Positions 9,047 to 17,845 of a stretch of 64,000 bases of DNA are shown one piece after another (within the stretch, counting starts at the first letter, position 1; every line of letters starts with the position of its first letter). Below the pieces are notes generated by a model that saw only the letters and a list, made by a program, of their open reading frames with translations, was not told where the DNA came from and searched no databases. A program made the position numbers and the translations under genes. Origin of the DNA: JACKNG01 sp040220855. GTDB lineage: Bacteria; Pseudomonadota; Gammaproteobacteria; Ga0077536. The DNA is taken from contig JAVJVZ010000017.1 in assembly GCA_040220855.1 (NCBI GenBank), positions 37,421 to 101,420 on the forward strand. The letters are read 5' to 3'.

Positions 9047-9268
9047 TCAGTGATGGGCGTTGAAGCTCCTGATCATGTCCTGCATGCAGTCGGCGAGATG
9101 AAGCTTCTCCTTTTTCAGCGCCTCGAGTTCGAGTTCCTCCATCGGCGCATCCCCCGCGGTGACCTCGTCGACGCGCGCATTGAGATGCGCGTGCTTGTCG
9201 TACAGGCGCTTGAAGGCGTCGTCGGTCTGGAGCAGGGTCTCGACTGCACTATGATCGTTCTCGAACAT
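9047..9268 (-). CDS. YdcH-like DUF465 protein
   Basis: A 73-residue, highly charged, probably coiled-coil protein of the DUF465/YdcH family (FENDHSAVETLLQTDDAFKRL at the N-terminus, LEALKKEKLHLADCMQDMI at the C-terminus). Family members are small helical proteins without settled function. The start at 9268 is preferred over 9319 because GGGAGGA precedes it at correct spacing. An FNR-like box lies 165 bp upstream, in the gap shared with the divergent gene at 9549. Confidence 0.85.
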   Translation of the reverse strand: MFENDHSAVETLLQTDDAFKRLYDKHAHLNARVDEVTAGDAPMEELELEALKKEKLHLADCMQDMIRSFNAHH

Positions 9269-9432
9269 ACGTGTCCTCCCATCGGGTTGCCAAAGGGTCA
9301 CTGGTAACGGAATCGTCATCTTGAAAGCTAGTCCAGTGCCGTGGCGTCGGCAAGGGGGGCTGCCCGGGACTCACCCGGGTGGTTGATCCGGCGCGACCGG
9401 CAGTCGTTTCGCGCCGTCCCCGGGCGCCGTGC

Positions 9433-9446
9433 TTGATCCGGGTCAA
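9433..9446. promoter_or_regulatory. FNR/Anr-type box
   Basis: TTGATCCGGGTCAA matches the TTGAT-N4-ATCAA consensus at 9 of 10 defined positions. It lies in the divergent gap between the DUF465 gene (minus) and the DUF6513 gene (plus), 103 bp from the latter's ATG. A TACACT -10-like hexamer at 9505-9510 is too far for class II activation (about 77 bp), so which gene it controls is open. Confidence 0.55.
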
Positions 9447-9548
9447 GCCGTTCCGCGTGGCGTCTGCCCACCGGCAGCCCCGCCGCGCGTAATCGCTTTG
9501 CCCGTACACTGAACCCATCGCGCGCACTGCGCCCGCCGCCGCAAGACC

Positions 9549-10964
9549 ATGCCAGAAAATCTCCTGTTCGTGACCGGCAAGCTCGCCGAGAAGAGCCTCG
9601 CGCGGGTGCTCGACTCGCTCGATGACCCGGGCTTCAGCTACACCATCCGCGTGCCCGGCGTGGCGGTCGCCGCGCTGTTGACGAGCGACCTCCTCAAGCG
9701 CCGCCTCGGCGACGTCGACGCCTTCGACCGCATCATCCTGCCGGGTCGCTGCCGCGGCGATCTCGACGACCTCGGCGCGCATTTCGGCAAGCCCTTCGAG
9801 CGCGGGCCGGAAGAGCTCAAGGACCTGCCGGGCTATTTCGGTCGCGGCGCGCGGGCACGCGACATCAGTCGCACCGACGTGCGCCTGTTCGCCGAGATCG
9901 TCGACGCGCCGCAGCTCGACGTCGAGGGCGTGCTCGCGCGCGCCGAGCGTTTTCGCGCCGACGGCGCCGACGTCATCGATCTCGGCTGCCTGCCGGACAC
10001 CCCCTTCCCACATCTCGAGGCGTGCATCGGGGCGCTGCGCGAGGCCGGCCACGCGGTGAGCGTCGACTCGCTCGAACCACGCGAACTCGCACGCGGCATC
10101 GCGGCCGGCGCCGACTATTGCTTCAGCCTCACCGGGCCGACTCTCGACCTCGTCGATGACAGCGACTGCATGCCCGTGCTGATCGCCGAGGACCCGCGCG
10201 ACCTCGATGCGCTGTGCCGTACCGTCGAGTGTTTCGCCGCCCGCGGCCGGCCGTTCTATGCCGACCCGGTGGTCGACGTCATCCACCACGGCTTCACGCG
10301 CTCGCTGGTGCGCTACGCAACGCTGCGTGAGCGCTTTCCCGATATCGACATCATGATGGGCCTCGGCAACCTGTCCGAGCTGACCCATGCCGACACCCTC
10401 GGTATCAATACGCTGTTGCTCGGTATCGTTTCCGAGCTCGGCATCACCGGCGTGCTCACCACCGAGGTCAGCGCGCACTGCCGCAGCGTGGTACGCGAAG
10501 TCGACCACGCGCGGCGCGTGATGTACGCCGCGCGCGAGGACAACATGCCGCCCCGTCACATCGACGAGGCGTTGCTGGCGCTGCACGATCGCCATCCGTT
10601 CGTCTACAGCACCGCGGAGATCGACGAGCTCGCACAGGCGGTCAAGGACGACAATTTCCGCATCCAGGTCAACGCCGATGGCATCCACGTCTACAACCGG
10701 CACGGCGTGCGCCGCGGCACCGATGCCTACGATCTCTACCCGCAGCTCGGCGTCGACGACGACGCCCCGCACGCCTTCTACCTCGGCCTCGAACTGGCGC
10801 GTGCCGAGATTGCCTGGCAGCTCGGCAAGCGTTACGACCAGGACGAACCACTCGGCTGGGGCGTGGTACGCCCGCGCCCGGCCGACGACAAGCGCCACTT
10901 CGCTGCCGAGCGCACCACGCTCGAGGCACGCCGCAAGCAGCGACGCCGGCGCAAGCGGGAGTGA
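9549..10964 (+). CDS. DUF6513 / dihydropteroate synthase-like protein
   Basis: A 471-residue cytoplasmic protein. The N-terminal 120 residues (MPENLLFVTGKLAEKSL...) match the DUF6513 region, and the centre is a TIM-barrel pterin-binding domain related to dihydropteroate synthase (GADVIDLGCLPDTP, FYADPVVDVI, MMGLGNLSELTHADTLGIN). Such proteins are found in methanogens and in bacteria that make tetrahydromethanopterin, where they are implicated in cofactor synthesis. The C-terminal tail is strongly basic. No other H4MPT gene is in the window, so the pathway is inferred. The barrel motifs make the family assignment solid; the exact reaction is not known. Confidence 0.8.
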   Translation: MPENLLFVTGKLAEKSLARVLDSLDDPGFSYTIRVPGVAVAALLTSDLLKRRLGDVDAFDRIILPGRCRGDLDDLGAHFGKPFERGPEELKDLPGYFGRGARARDISRTDVRLFAEIVDAPQLDVEGVLARAERFRADGADVIDLGCLPDTPFPHLEACIGALREAGHAVSVDSLEPRELARGIAAGADYCFSLTGPTLDLVDDSDCMPVLIAEDPRDLDALCRTVECFAARGRPFYADPVVDVIHHGFTRSLVRYATLRERFPDIDIMMGLGNLSELTHADTLGINTLLLGIVSELGITGVLTTEVSAHCRSVVREVDHARRVMYAAREDNMPPRHIDEALLALHDRHPFVYSTAEIDELAQAVKDDNFRIQVNADGIHVYNRHGVRRGTDAYDLYPQLGVDDDAPHAFYLGLELARAEIAWQLGKRYDQDEPLGWGVVRPRPADDKRHFAAERTTLEARRKQRRRRKRE

Positions 10965-10986
10965 CGGCGCGCGCCGCCGCGGCGAG

Positions 10987-12207
10987 TCAGTCGCGGGGCA
11001 CGATGCGCGGCGGCAGCGCGCTCAGGCCCATGCCGAGCAACAGCCACGCTAGCGTCGACCAGTACGAGCCGTAGAAGGCGAGGTGCGCATTGAACGGGAA
11101 CCACGCGACCAGCACACAGGTCAACCAGACCGGTGCCAGCGGCGCCGCACGGACGCGCCACGCGAGGTGCAGCAGCACGGCGTAGAAGGCGAACAGGCCG
11201 GCGAGACCGATGATGCCGCTCTCGGCGGCGACCTCGAGCATCAGCAGGTGCGGATGGGTCTGCCCCTCGCCGTCATTGCGCTCCATCCAGAAATCGTCCG
11301 GCGCGGCATGCGCCGGGTAGGCATGGCGATACCCGCGCGGACCGACACCGTTGAGCCAGTTGTCGAGGAACATCGCGCTGCCGGTGCGCCACAAGGTCAC
11401 TCGGTATGAACTCGCGCGATCGATGGCCTCGACGTCCGCGCTGACGAGCTCGACGCTGCGCATGAGCTGGCCGCGCAGCGCGGGATTCACCGCTACCGCG
11501 CCGCCGACCACCACCAGTACCACGATGACGTGCCACCAGCGCGGCGCGCGGCGCGCGCCGCCTCTGGCGAGCAGCACCAGGTAGCCGGCGACGCCCACCG
11601 CGAGCATCAGCCAGGCGCTACGCTTGAGTGACATCAGGATGACAATCGCCAGCGGCACATGCAGCAACCACAGGCGCGGAAAGCTGCGACACCATTGGCG
11701 CACGATCTCGAGCACCAGCGGCGCGAACACGGCGAGGAACAGGCCGAGGCGCTGCTTGGGATGGAACACGCCTTTCAGTACGCGACCGTCGTACGGATAA
11801 CCGAACAGGTCGACTTTCCAGATCAGCTGCACGAAGGCGTCTAGCCCGGCGAAGACGACCAATGCCACGACGCCCTGCACCACCAGGCGATGCACCGCGG
11901 GGCGCGCGCAGACGCACGCGAGATACCAGGCCGCCGGCAGGAAATGCAGGTAGAGGAGCACCGTCTTTGCCGAATGACGCATGTCGACGGCATCGACCAG
12001 CGCGGCGAGCATCGGCAGCCAGATACAGCCGAACAGCAGCAGCAGCGTGCGCGCCGCGCCCGGACCCGGTGCCGGCTCGCGGCGCACCATGAAGACGAGT
12101 CCCAGCAAGCCCATGAGGGCGACCGGGTAGTGCACGAGGTTCTCGGCGACGAAGAGCGCAAACGCGCTCAACACGAGCGCCGCGTGAAAGACATCGCCGG
12201 CGCGCAT
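10987..12207 (-). CDS. O-antigen ligase-like (Wzy_C) membrane protein
   Basis: Polytopic inner-membrane protein of 406 residues with about ten hydrophobic helices and one large periplasmic loop containing FHPKQRLGLFLAVF and, further on, WLNGVGPRGYRHAYP and HPHLLMLEVAAESG. This layout is typical of the Wzy_C superfamily, which joins polysaccharide to lipid A-core, polymerises O-units or glycosylates pilins. No other polysaccharide genes surround it, so the acceptor cannot be told. The start is uncertain: ATG at 12207 is used, but an in-frame TTG near 12253 would add about 15 residues. Confidence 0.72.
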   Translation of the reverse strand: MRAGDVFHAALVLSAFALFVAENLVHYPVALMGLLGLVFMVRREPAPGPGAARTLLLLFGCIWLPMLAALVDAVDMRHSAKTVLLYLHFLPAAWYLACVCARPAVHRLVVQGVVALVVFAGLDAFVQLIWKVDLFGYPYDGRVLKGVFHPKQRLGLFLAVFAPLVLEIVRQWCRSFPRLWLLHVPLAIVILMSLKRSAWLMLAVGVAGYLVLLARGGARRAPRWWHVIVVLVVVGGAVAVNPALRGQLMRSVELVSADVEAIDRASSYRVTLWRTGSAMFLDNWLNGVGPRGYRHAYPAHAAPDDFWMERNDGEGQTHPHLLMLEVAAESGIIGLAGLFAFYAVLLHLAWRVRAAPLAPVWLTCVLVAWFPFNAHLAFYGSYWSTLAWLLLGMGLSALPPRIVPRD

Positions 12208-12263
12208 GCGCGCGCTCGCGAGGCCGTACGGCGGCGCCTCTTCTGCGCTCAAGCGGCGCGGCC

Positions 12264-13052
12264 TCAGGCGAGCGCCTGCACCAGGAACCGGTGCGTCTGC
12301 TCGGGCTTCTCGCTCATCATGATGTGCCCGCAGTCGGCAATGACGTCGACCGCGCAGGTCGGAATCACGGTGGCCAGTTCGCGCGCGCTCGCGGTCGGCG
12401 TCATGCGATCCTCGCTGCCACAGATGAGGCGCGTGCGCGCGCTGATCTTCGCCGCCGCGGCATAGCCATCGGTGTACGCGTTGCAGGCCGCGAGGTCGGC
12501 GTGCAGCAATCCCGGGCGGGCGCGCTCGATGAGGCGCAGCGCGGCGTTGACCATGGTAATGCCGGCGACCGGGTTGCCGCCGGTGTGGGCGCGCGTGCCA
12601 TGGCCCCACAGCACCATCATGTCGCGCGCCACCGGGCTGTCCGCCTGGGCGGCCTCGAGCAGCGCTGGCGCCACGGCCATCGGCAGCGCGCAGCCGAGCA
12701 GCGCGAGACGCTCGATGCGCGCACCGGCGCGCCCACCGAGTTCGAGCGCGGCGAGCGCACCCATGCTGTGGCCAGCCACCGCTGCGCGCTCGATGCCAAG
12801 CGCATCGAGGCAGCGCTCGAGCCAGGCGGCCATGTCCTCGATGGTGGTCAGTGGCGCACCCGCGGAGAGACCGTGCGCCGGCAGGTCGACGGCGACGACG
12901 GCGTGGCCGGTGTGCATGAAATACCGCGTGTGATAGACCCACACGCTGTGATCCATCGCGGCACCGTGCACGAGCAGGATAACCGGCGTGGCAGCGTCGG
13001 CGGGCAGGCGCCCGGCGGCGAAGGTGCGCGAGCCATCGACCTCGAAATACAT
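12264..13052 (-). CDS. alpha/beta hydrolase
   Basis: A 262-residue cytoplasmic alpha/beta-fold hydrolase. Visible are the oxyanion strand LVHGAAMDHSVW, the nucleophile elbow GHSMG, an acid in CGSEDRMTP and the terminal His in ADCGHIMMSE, giving a complete Ser-Asp-His triad. The start at 13052 is supported by AGGAGT seven to eight bases upstream; the 13082 alternative lacks this. The gene follows metY on the same strand after 43 bases and may be cotranscribed. Substrate is not predictable; an esterase or a homoserine-related acyl hydrolase are possible. Confidence 0.85.
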   Translation of the reverse strand: MYFEVDGSRTFAAGRLPADAATPVILLVHGAAMDHSVWVYHTRYFMHTGHAVVAVDLPAHGLSAGAPLTTIEDMAAWLERCLDALGIERAAVAGHSMGALAALELGGRAGARIERLALLGCALPMAVAPALLEAAQADSPVARDMMVLWGHGTRAHTGGNPVAGITMVNAALRLIERARPGLLHADLAACNAYTDGYAAAAKISARTRLICGSEDRMTPTASARELATVIPTCAVDVIADCGHIMMSEKPEQTHRFLVQALA

Positions 13053-13095
13053 GTGCGACTCCTGGTTGTGCGGGCGCGGCACGCGGCCGCTGGGC

Positions 13096-14391
13096 TCATT
13101 TCTGCGCGCGGTAGAGTGCGCGCGACAAGTCGTCGACGAGGTCGGCCGGATCCTCGAGGCCGATCGACAACCTGACCAGTCCCGGCGAAATGCCGGCAGC
13201 GGCGAGCGCGGCGTCGTCCATGCGGGCGTGCGTGGTGCTGGCCGGGTGGATCACGAGCGACTTGGCGTCGCCGACGTTGGCGAGGTGTGAGAACAGCTTG
13301 AGGCTCTCGATGAGCTTGCGCCCGGCGGCGCGCCCACCCTTGATCTCGAAGCTGAACACCGCGCCCGGCCCACGCGGCAACAGGCGCGCGGCGAGCGCGT
13401 GGTCGGGATGCCCGGGCAGGCCCGGCCAGGTGACGTCGCTGCACGCCTCGTGCGCGGCGAGGAAACCGGCCACGTGGCGCGCATTGGCGACGTGCCGGTC
13501 CATGCGCAGCGCGAGCGTTTCCACCCCCTGCAGCAGGGTGAACGCGCTGCTCGCCGGCAAGGCCGCGCCGAAATCGCGCAGGCCCTCGCGGCGCGCCCTG
13601 ATGACGAACGCCTGCGGACCGAACTCCTCGGCGAAATTGAGCCCGTGGAAGCCCGCGTAGGGTTGCGTCAGCGTGGGGAAGCGCTCGGCATCGCGCAGCC
13701 AGTCGAAGCGACCACCATCGATCAGCGCGCCGCCCATGGTGGTGCCATGGCCACCGATGAACTTGGTCAGGGAATGCACCACGATGTCGGCACCGTGCTC
13801 GAGCGGGCGCAGCAGGTGCGGGGTGGTGAGGGTGGAATCGATGACGAGCGGCACGCCTGCCGCGTGCGCGTGCGCAGCGACGGCTTCGATGTCGAGCACC
13901 TCGCAGCGCGGGTTGGCGACGGTCTCGGCGAACACCAGCCGGGTCTGCGGACGAATCGCGGCGGCGAAAGCGTCGGGGTCACGCGGGTCGACGAAGGTCG
14001 TCTCGATGCCGAAGCGCGGCAGGGTGTAGGTGAGCAGGTTGTGGGTGCCGCCGTAGAGGGCACGGGAGGCGACGACGTGGCTGCCGGCGTCGGCGAGCGT
14101 GGTGATGGCGAGATGAATCGCCGCCATGCCGCTCGCCGTCGCCACCGCGCCGAGCCCGCCCTCGAGCATGGCGAGGCGCTCTTCGAGCACCGCCACGGTC
14201 GGGTTGCCGATGCGCGAATAGACGTAACCCGAGCGTGCGATGTCGAAGCGCGAGGACGCTTCGTCCGTATCGTTGAACACGAACGACACCGATTGATAGA
14301 TGGGTTGCGCGCGTGCCCCGGTCACCGGGTCCGGCTGCTGGCCGCCGTGCAGCGCCAGCGTATCGAAGCCGAGGTGCTTGGGTCCTGACAT
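13096..14391 (-). CDS. metY: O-acetylhomoserine sulfhydrylase-type PLP enzyme
   Basis: This Cys/Met-metabolism enzyme forms homocysteine directly from an O-acylhomoserine and sulfide. The 431-residue protein starts GFDTLALHGGQQPDPVTGA and contains YSRIGNPTV and the PLP-lysine segment VHSLTKFIGGHGTTMGG. It fits the long MetY type (about 430 residues) rather than MetB/MetZ (about 390-400). The start at 14391 gives the canonical MetY N-terminus. A strong intrinsic terminator sits 50 bases upstream of the start codon, which suggests attenuation of a leader transcript or the end of an upstream RNA. Confidence 0.9.
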   Translation of the reverse strand: MSGPKHLGFDTLALHGGQQPDPVTGARAQPIYQSVSFVFNDTDEASSRFDIARSGYVYSRIGNPTVAVLEERLAMLEGGLGAVATASGMAAIHLAITTLADAGSHVVASRALYGGTHNLLTYTLPRFGIETTFVDPRDPDAFAAAIRPQTRLVFAETVANPRCEVLDIEAVAAHAHAAGVPLVIDSTLTTPHLLRPLEHGADIVVHSLTKFIGGHGTTMGGALIDGGRFDWLRDAERFPTLTQPYAGFHGLNFAEEFGPQAFVIRARREGLRDFGAALPASSAFTLLQGVETLALRMDRHVANARHVAGFLAAHEACSDVTWPGLPGHPDHALAARLLPRGPGAVFSFEIKGGRAAGRKLIESLKLFSHLANVGDAKSLVIHPASTTHARMDDAALAAAGISPGLVRLSIGLEDPADLVDDLSRALYRAQK

Positions 14392-14441
14392 GAGAGGCGT
14401 TCCCGCGTGGCTGAAGCGCGGCATGGTAGCCGACGGCCTGC

Positions 14442-14470
14442 AAAAAAAAACCCCGCCCTCGCGGGCGGGG
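14442..14470 (-). terminator. intrinsic terminator in front of metY
   Basis: On the minus strand CCCCGCCC-GCGA-GGGCGGGG forms a perfect 8-bp GC stem followed by nine T residues, a textbook rho-independent terminator. It points toward metY, whose ATG lies 50 bases further on. It either terminates a short leader or small RNA from 14471-14754 or ends the AraC-type gene transcript. Confidence 0.88.
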
Positions 14471-14754
14471 TCAGTAAAGCTGAGACCGGGCACGAAACCG
14501 GCCTAGCGGCACTACCCGGCAGCAGGAGCGGCGCGCCGGGCATGCGTTGCGCACGCGCGGCTGGCGCTGCTCGAGCGCCACCAAGTACACGGGAACGGCA
14601 CCCGCATCCAAGTTCTTGCAAGATCGCTGCCAGATACGCTCACAACCAGAAATCAAGCACCTGCAGGTCAGGTACCGTCGACCAGGTCACGCGACTGTAA
14701 AGAATCCCGTTCGCGCCGGCGCCTCGAGCGCCCTCAGCGGTGCCGCGAGGACTG
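14471..14754 (-). other. possible metY leader or small RNA
   Basis: A 284-bp non-coding stretch between the AraC-type gene and the terminator above. The minus strand can form several local hairpins, for example GGCGCT/AGCGCC around 14563-14579 and CGGG/CCCG near 14595-14610. I compared it by eye with SAM-I, SAM-II, SAH and cobalamin riboswitch cores, SRP RNA and RNase P signatures and found none. A novel attenuator or sRNA remains possible; a plain 3' UTR is the null explanation. Confidence 0.35.
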
Positions 14755-15828
14755 TCACAGCTGCCTGTTTCGCTTGACTTTTTCTTCGCTGACAACGGTG
14801 TCAACACGTTTGACAGGTGCGCCGCCGCCAGCATGGAACAGCTTGGCGCGCACGGTCTGGCGGTACTCCGAGGGGGTCAACAGCATTTCGCGGCGGAACA
14901 GCCGAGTGAAGTATCCGGCATCGGCATAGCCGACCCGCCACGCGATGTCGCCGACACCGAGGTTGGTCTGCTCGAGGAGTTCCTTGGCGAGCTTGAGCCG
15001 CCGCGCCTGCCACCAGGCACGTGGACTCACTCCGGTGGCCGTACGGAAGCGTCGTTCGAGGGTGCGCACGCCGACGTTGAGATGGGCGGCGAGCTCGGCC
15101 ACGGTCGAGGCCTGGCTCAGGCGATCGTGAATCCAGGTCTGTGCCTCGACCACGAGCTCGTCCGGCGACGTGCTGGCATCGCCGTCCAGGTAACGGTACT
15201 CGGCGTAGGTACGGCGGATCTCGTGCGAGAAGTTGCGCTCGACGTGCTGCGCACTGGCGCGGTCGAAGAAGCGTTCGATGAGATGCACGGTGACGTCGGC
15301 GAGCGAGTTGATGCTGGCCGCGCAGAACAGCGGCCCGGCCTGGGTAATGAAGTATTCGCGTTTGAGCTCAACCATCGGGTAGCGTGACGTGAACGCGGCG
15401 AAGTTGGCCCAGTGGGTGGTCGCCGCGCGACCGTCGAGCAGCCCGCTCTCGGCAAGGAGGCTGACCCCGGTACTGACGGCTGCCACGAGCGTGCCGCCAC
15501 GGATGCGCGCGCGCAGCCACGGCGCCAGCGCCGGCACCTGCGTGATGACCTGTGCAGGATGGCGCCACAGTGCCGGCAGGTAGACCAGGTCGAGCGCCGG
15601 GCAGGCCGCAAGGCCGACGTCAGGTGCGAGCGCGAGGCGTCCGGGGGCGGCACTACTGCCGGCGTCGATCAGCCGCAACACCAGCTGCGGCTCGCGACGG
15701 CGTCGTGCACGGCGGTGATCGGCGGCAGCGAGCCACATCTCGTAGGGCAGCGCGGTACCGGTGGCGAGCATGCCGGGGGTCAGCACGAAGCCGATCGAGA
15801 GGGCGCTGGAGGCTGGCGGCTGGGGCAT
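14755..15828 (-). CDS. GlxA-like AraC-family regulator (DJ-1/PfpI plus HTH)
   Basis: A 357-residue transcription regulator. The N-terminal two thirds resemble a class I glutamine-amidotransferase/DJ-1 fold (SIGFVLTPGMLATG, GGTLVAAVSTGVSLLAESGLLDGR) as in GlxA, but the usual nucleophile Cys is Ser/Thr here (VSTGV). The C-terminus is a full AraC double HTH (TVAELAAHLNVGVRTLERRF and DIAWRVGYADAGYFTRLFRRE). The start at 15828 (MPQPPASS) is preferred because longer versions run into the divergent ketosynthase promoter region. It is divergent from the ketosynthase operon at 15944 and is the natural candidate regulator for it. Ligand unknown. Confidence 0.85.
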   Translation of the reverse strand: MPQPPASSALSIGFVLTPGMLATGTALPYEMWLAAADHRRARRRREPQLVLRLIDAGSSAAPGRLALAPDVGLAACPALDLVYLPALWRHPAQVITQVPALAPWLRARIRGGTLVAAVSTGVSLLAESGLLDGRAATTHWANFAAFTSRYPMVELKREYFITQAGPLFCAASINSLADVTVHLIERFFDRASAQHVERNFSHEIRRTYAEYRYLDGDASTSPDELVVEAQTWIHDRLSQASTVAELAAHLNVGVRTLERRFRTATGVSPRAWWQARRLKLAKELLEQTNLGVGDIAWRVGYADAGYFTRLFRREMLLTPSEYRQTVRAKLFHAGGGAPVKRVDTVVSEEKVKRNRQL

Positions 15829-15943
15829 CGTTGGCGCGATCACGAAGATGTCGTAGTTGTCCGATTGTATGACGCATTTGCCCCCAACCACTGTTGCCGG
15901 CGAATTCCACAATAACGGCCCTGTTACCTCCATGAGGCCGAGC

Positions 15944-17845
15944 ATGACGCGTCTACCGGTCATCGTCGGGTTCGGCGGCGTCGGCGCTGCCGGACGTTCG
16001 TCTTTCCACCACGCCTACCGCCGTACCATCTGGGACAGCCTCGACACTGCCAGCCGGCAACAGACCGTCGCCTCGCTCGCGGCGCTGATGAACCTCGCCC
16101 GGCTGCGCGACGGCGTGCTGGTCGACGCCAGCGGCGAGCCGCTCGACGCTGCCGCCCGCGCCGCGCTGGAAACACGCGTGCTCGCGGGCACCCTGATCCG
16201 GCGGCTCGAGGGCGACCGTTTCGACCCCGATGCCGTGCCCGGTAACGTCGCGCTCGCGCTCAGAGGCGCCGACGGTACCGGCAATACGTTGACCATCGCC
16301 GCCCGCGACCTGCCGGCGGTGCTGCCGCCCGGCTTCAGCGTATGTGCGCAGCACGGTGACACCGTCACGCTTGCGATCGACGCCGGCGGCACGCTCATGA
16401 TCGAGACCACGCGCAAGCTCGCCGTGCAGTCCGCCGGCCAGCTGCCGAGCGGCTTCGACCCCGCTACGCTCTATCCCTCGCGCTTCCATCCGCGCGGCCT
16501 GCAACTCGCCATCGTGGCCGCCTCGGACGCCGTGCGTGCCGCGGGCGTTCCCTGGCAGACCATCGTCGACCACGTGCACGCCGACGAGATTGCAGTCTAC
16601 GCGGCGAGCGCGATGGCCCAGCTCGACGGCTGCGGTACCGGCGGCATGCTGCAGGCACGGCTGCGTGGTGGGCGGGTCAGCTCCAAGCAGCTGCCACTCG
16701 GTCTGAACACGATGCCGGCGGATTTCGTCAACGCCTATGTGCTCGGCAGCGTCGGCGCGACCGGCGCCAATGCCGGCGCCTGCGCGACCTTCCTCTACAA
16801 CCTGCGTCTCGCCGTCGAGGACATCCAGTCCGGCCGCCGGCGCGTCGCCGTGGTCGGCAACGCCGAGGCCCCGCTGGTGCCGGAAGTGATCGAAGGCTAC
16901 GCCGCGATGAGCGCCCTCGCGACCGACGAGAACCTGTGCAAGCTGGACGGCGTCGATACCCCCGACTACCGCCGTGCGAGCCGTCCGTTCGGTGACAACT
17001 GCGGCTTCACGCTGGGCGAGTCCGGCCAGTACTTCGTGCTCATGGACGACGCGCTCGCGCTCGAACTCGGCGCCGAAGTACATGGCGCCGTGACCGATGT
17101 CTTCGTCAATGCCGACGGCTTCAAGAAATCGATCTCCGCGCCCGGCCCCGGCAACTACATCACGCTCGCCAAGGCGGTCGCCGCGGCGCGCGCGCTGCTC
17201 GGCGATGCCGCGGTGCGCGAGCGCAGCTTCGTGCAGGCGCACGGTTCGAGCACGCCGCAGAACCGCATCACCGAGACGCGCATCTTCGATCTCGTGGCCG
17301 GCGCGTTCGGCATCCGCGACTGGCCGGTGACGGCGGTGAAAGCGTTCGTCGGGCATTCGCTCGCACCGGCGAGCGCGGACCAGCTGGTCAGCTCGCTGGG
17401 CGTGCTGCGCCATGGCATCCTGCCCGGCATCAAGACCGTCACCCGGCTCGCCGACGACCTCCATGCCGAACGTCTCGCCATCGCGCTCGCCGATGTCGAG
17501 CTCGGCGAGCGCGCCGAGGTCGCCTTCCTCAATTCGAAGGGCTTTGGCGGCAACAATGCCACCGGCACGGTGCTCGCGCCGCGAATCGCAGAGGCGATGC
17601 TCGCGCGCCGCCACGGCACGCGCGCGATGGACGCCTGGCGCACGCGTCGCGAAGCCGTGCTGGAAGCCGCCGCGGCCTACGATGCCGAGTGCATGGCGGG
17701 GCCGATGCAACCGATCTACCGCTTCGGTGATGCCCTTATCGACGAAACGCAGATCGTCATCGACGAACGCCACATCGCGATTCCCGGCTTCGCGCTCGGT
17801 GTCGACCTGCCCAGCGACAACCGTTACGCGGACATGGTCGAATGA
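15944..17845 (+). CDS. beta-ketoacyl synthase
   Basis: A 633-residue condensing enzyme of the thiolase fold, longer than FabB/FabF because of a 200-residue N-terminal extension. The catalytic triad is complete: Cys280 in NAGACATF, His433 in VQAHGSSTPQN and His471 in FVGHSLAPA. These resemble KS domains of fatty-acid/polyketide-like systems such as PfaA. No acyl carrier protein, malonyl transferase or ketoreductase lies beside it. The stop overlaps the start of a hotdog thioesterase (ATGA), so the pair probably acts together on one acyl chain. An AraC-type regulator is divergent. The product cannot be named. Confidence 0.85.
   Translation: MTRLPVIVGFGGVGAAGRSSFHHAYRRTIWDSLDTASRQQTVASLAALMNLARLRDGVLVDASGEPLDAAARAALETRVLAGTLIRRLEGDRFDPDAVPGNVALALRGADGTGNTLTIAARDLPAVLPPGFSVCAQHGDTVTLAIDAGGTLMIETTRKLAVQSAGQLPSGFDPATLYPSRFHPRGLQLAIVAASDAVRAAGVPWQTIVDHVHADEIAVYAASAMAQLDGCGTGGMLQARLRGGRVSSKQLPLGLNTMPADFVNAYVLGSVGATGANAGACATFLYNLRLAVEDIQSGRRRVAVVGNAEAPLVPEVIEGYAAMSALATDENLCKLDGVDTPDYRRASRPFGDNCGFTLGESGQYFVLMDDALALELGAEVHGAVTDVFVNADGFKKSISAPGPGNYITLAKAVAAARALLGDAAVRERSFVQAHGSSTPQNRITETRIFDLVAGAFGIRDWPVTAVKAFVGHSLAPASADQLVSSLGVLRHGILPGIKTVTRLADDLHAERLAIALADVELGERAEVAFLNSKGFGGNNATGTVLAPRIAEAMLARRHGTRAMDAWRTRREAVLEAAAAYDAECMAGPMQPIYRFGDALIDETQIVIDERHIAIPGFALGVDLPSDNRYADMVE

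Noticed and set aside
14471..14754. 6S RNA, SRP RNA, RNase P RNA or a known SAM/SAH/cobalamin riboswitch before metY
   Set aside because: None of the conserved cores (for example GGAAGGAAGC of SRP RNA or the SAM-I core) could be found on either strand, so only a generic leader is reported.
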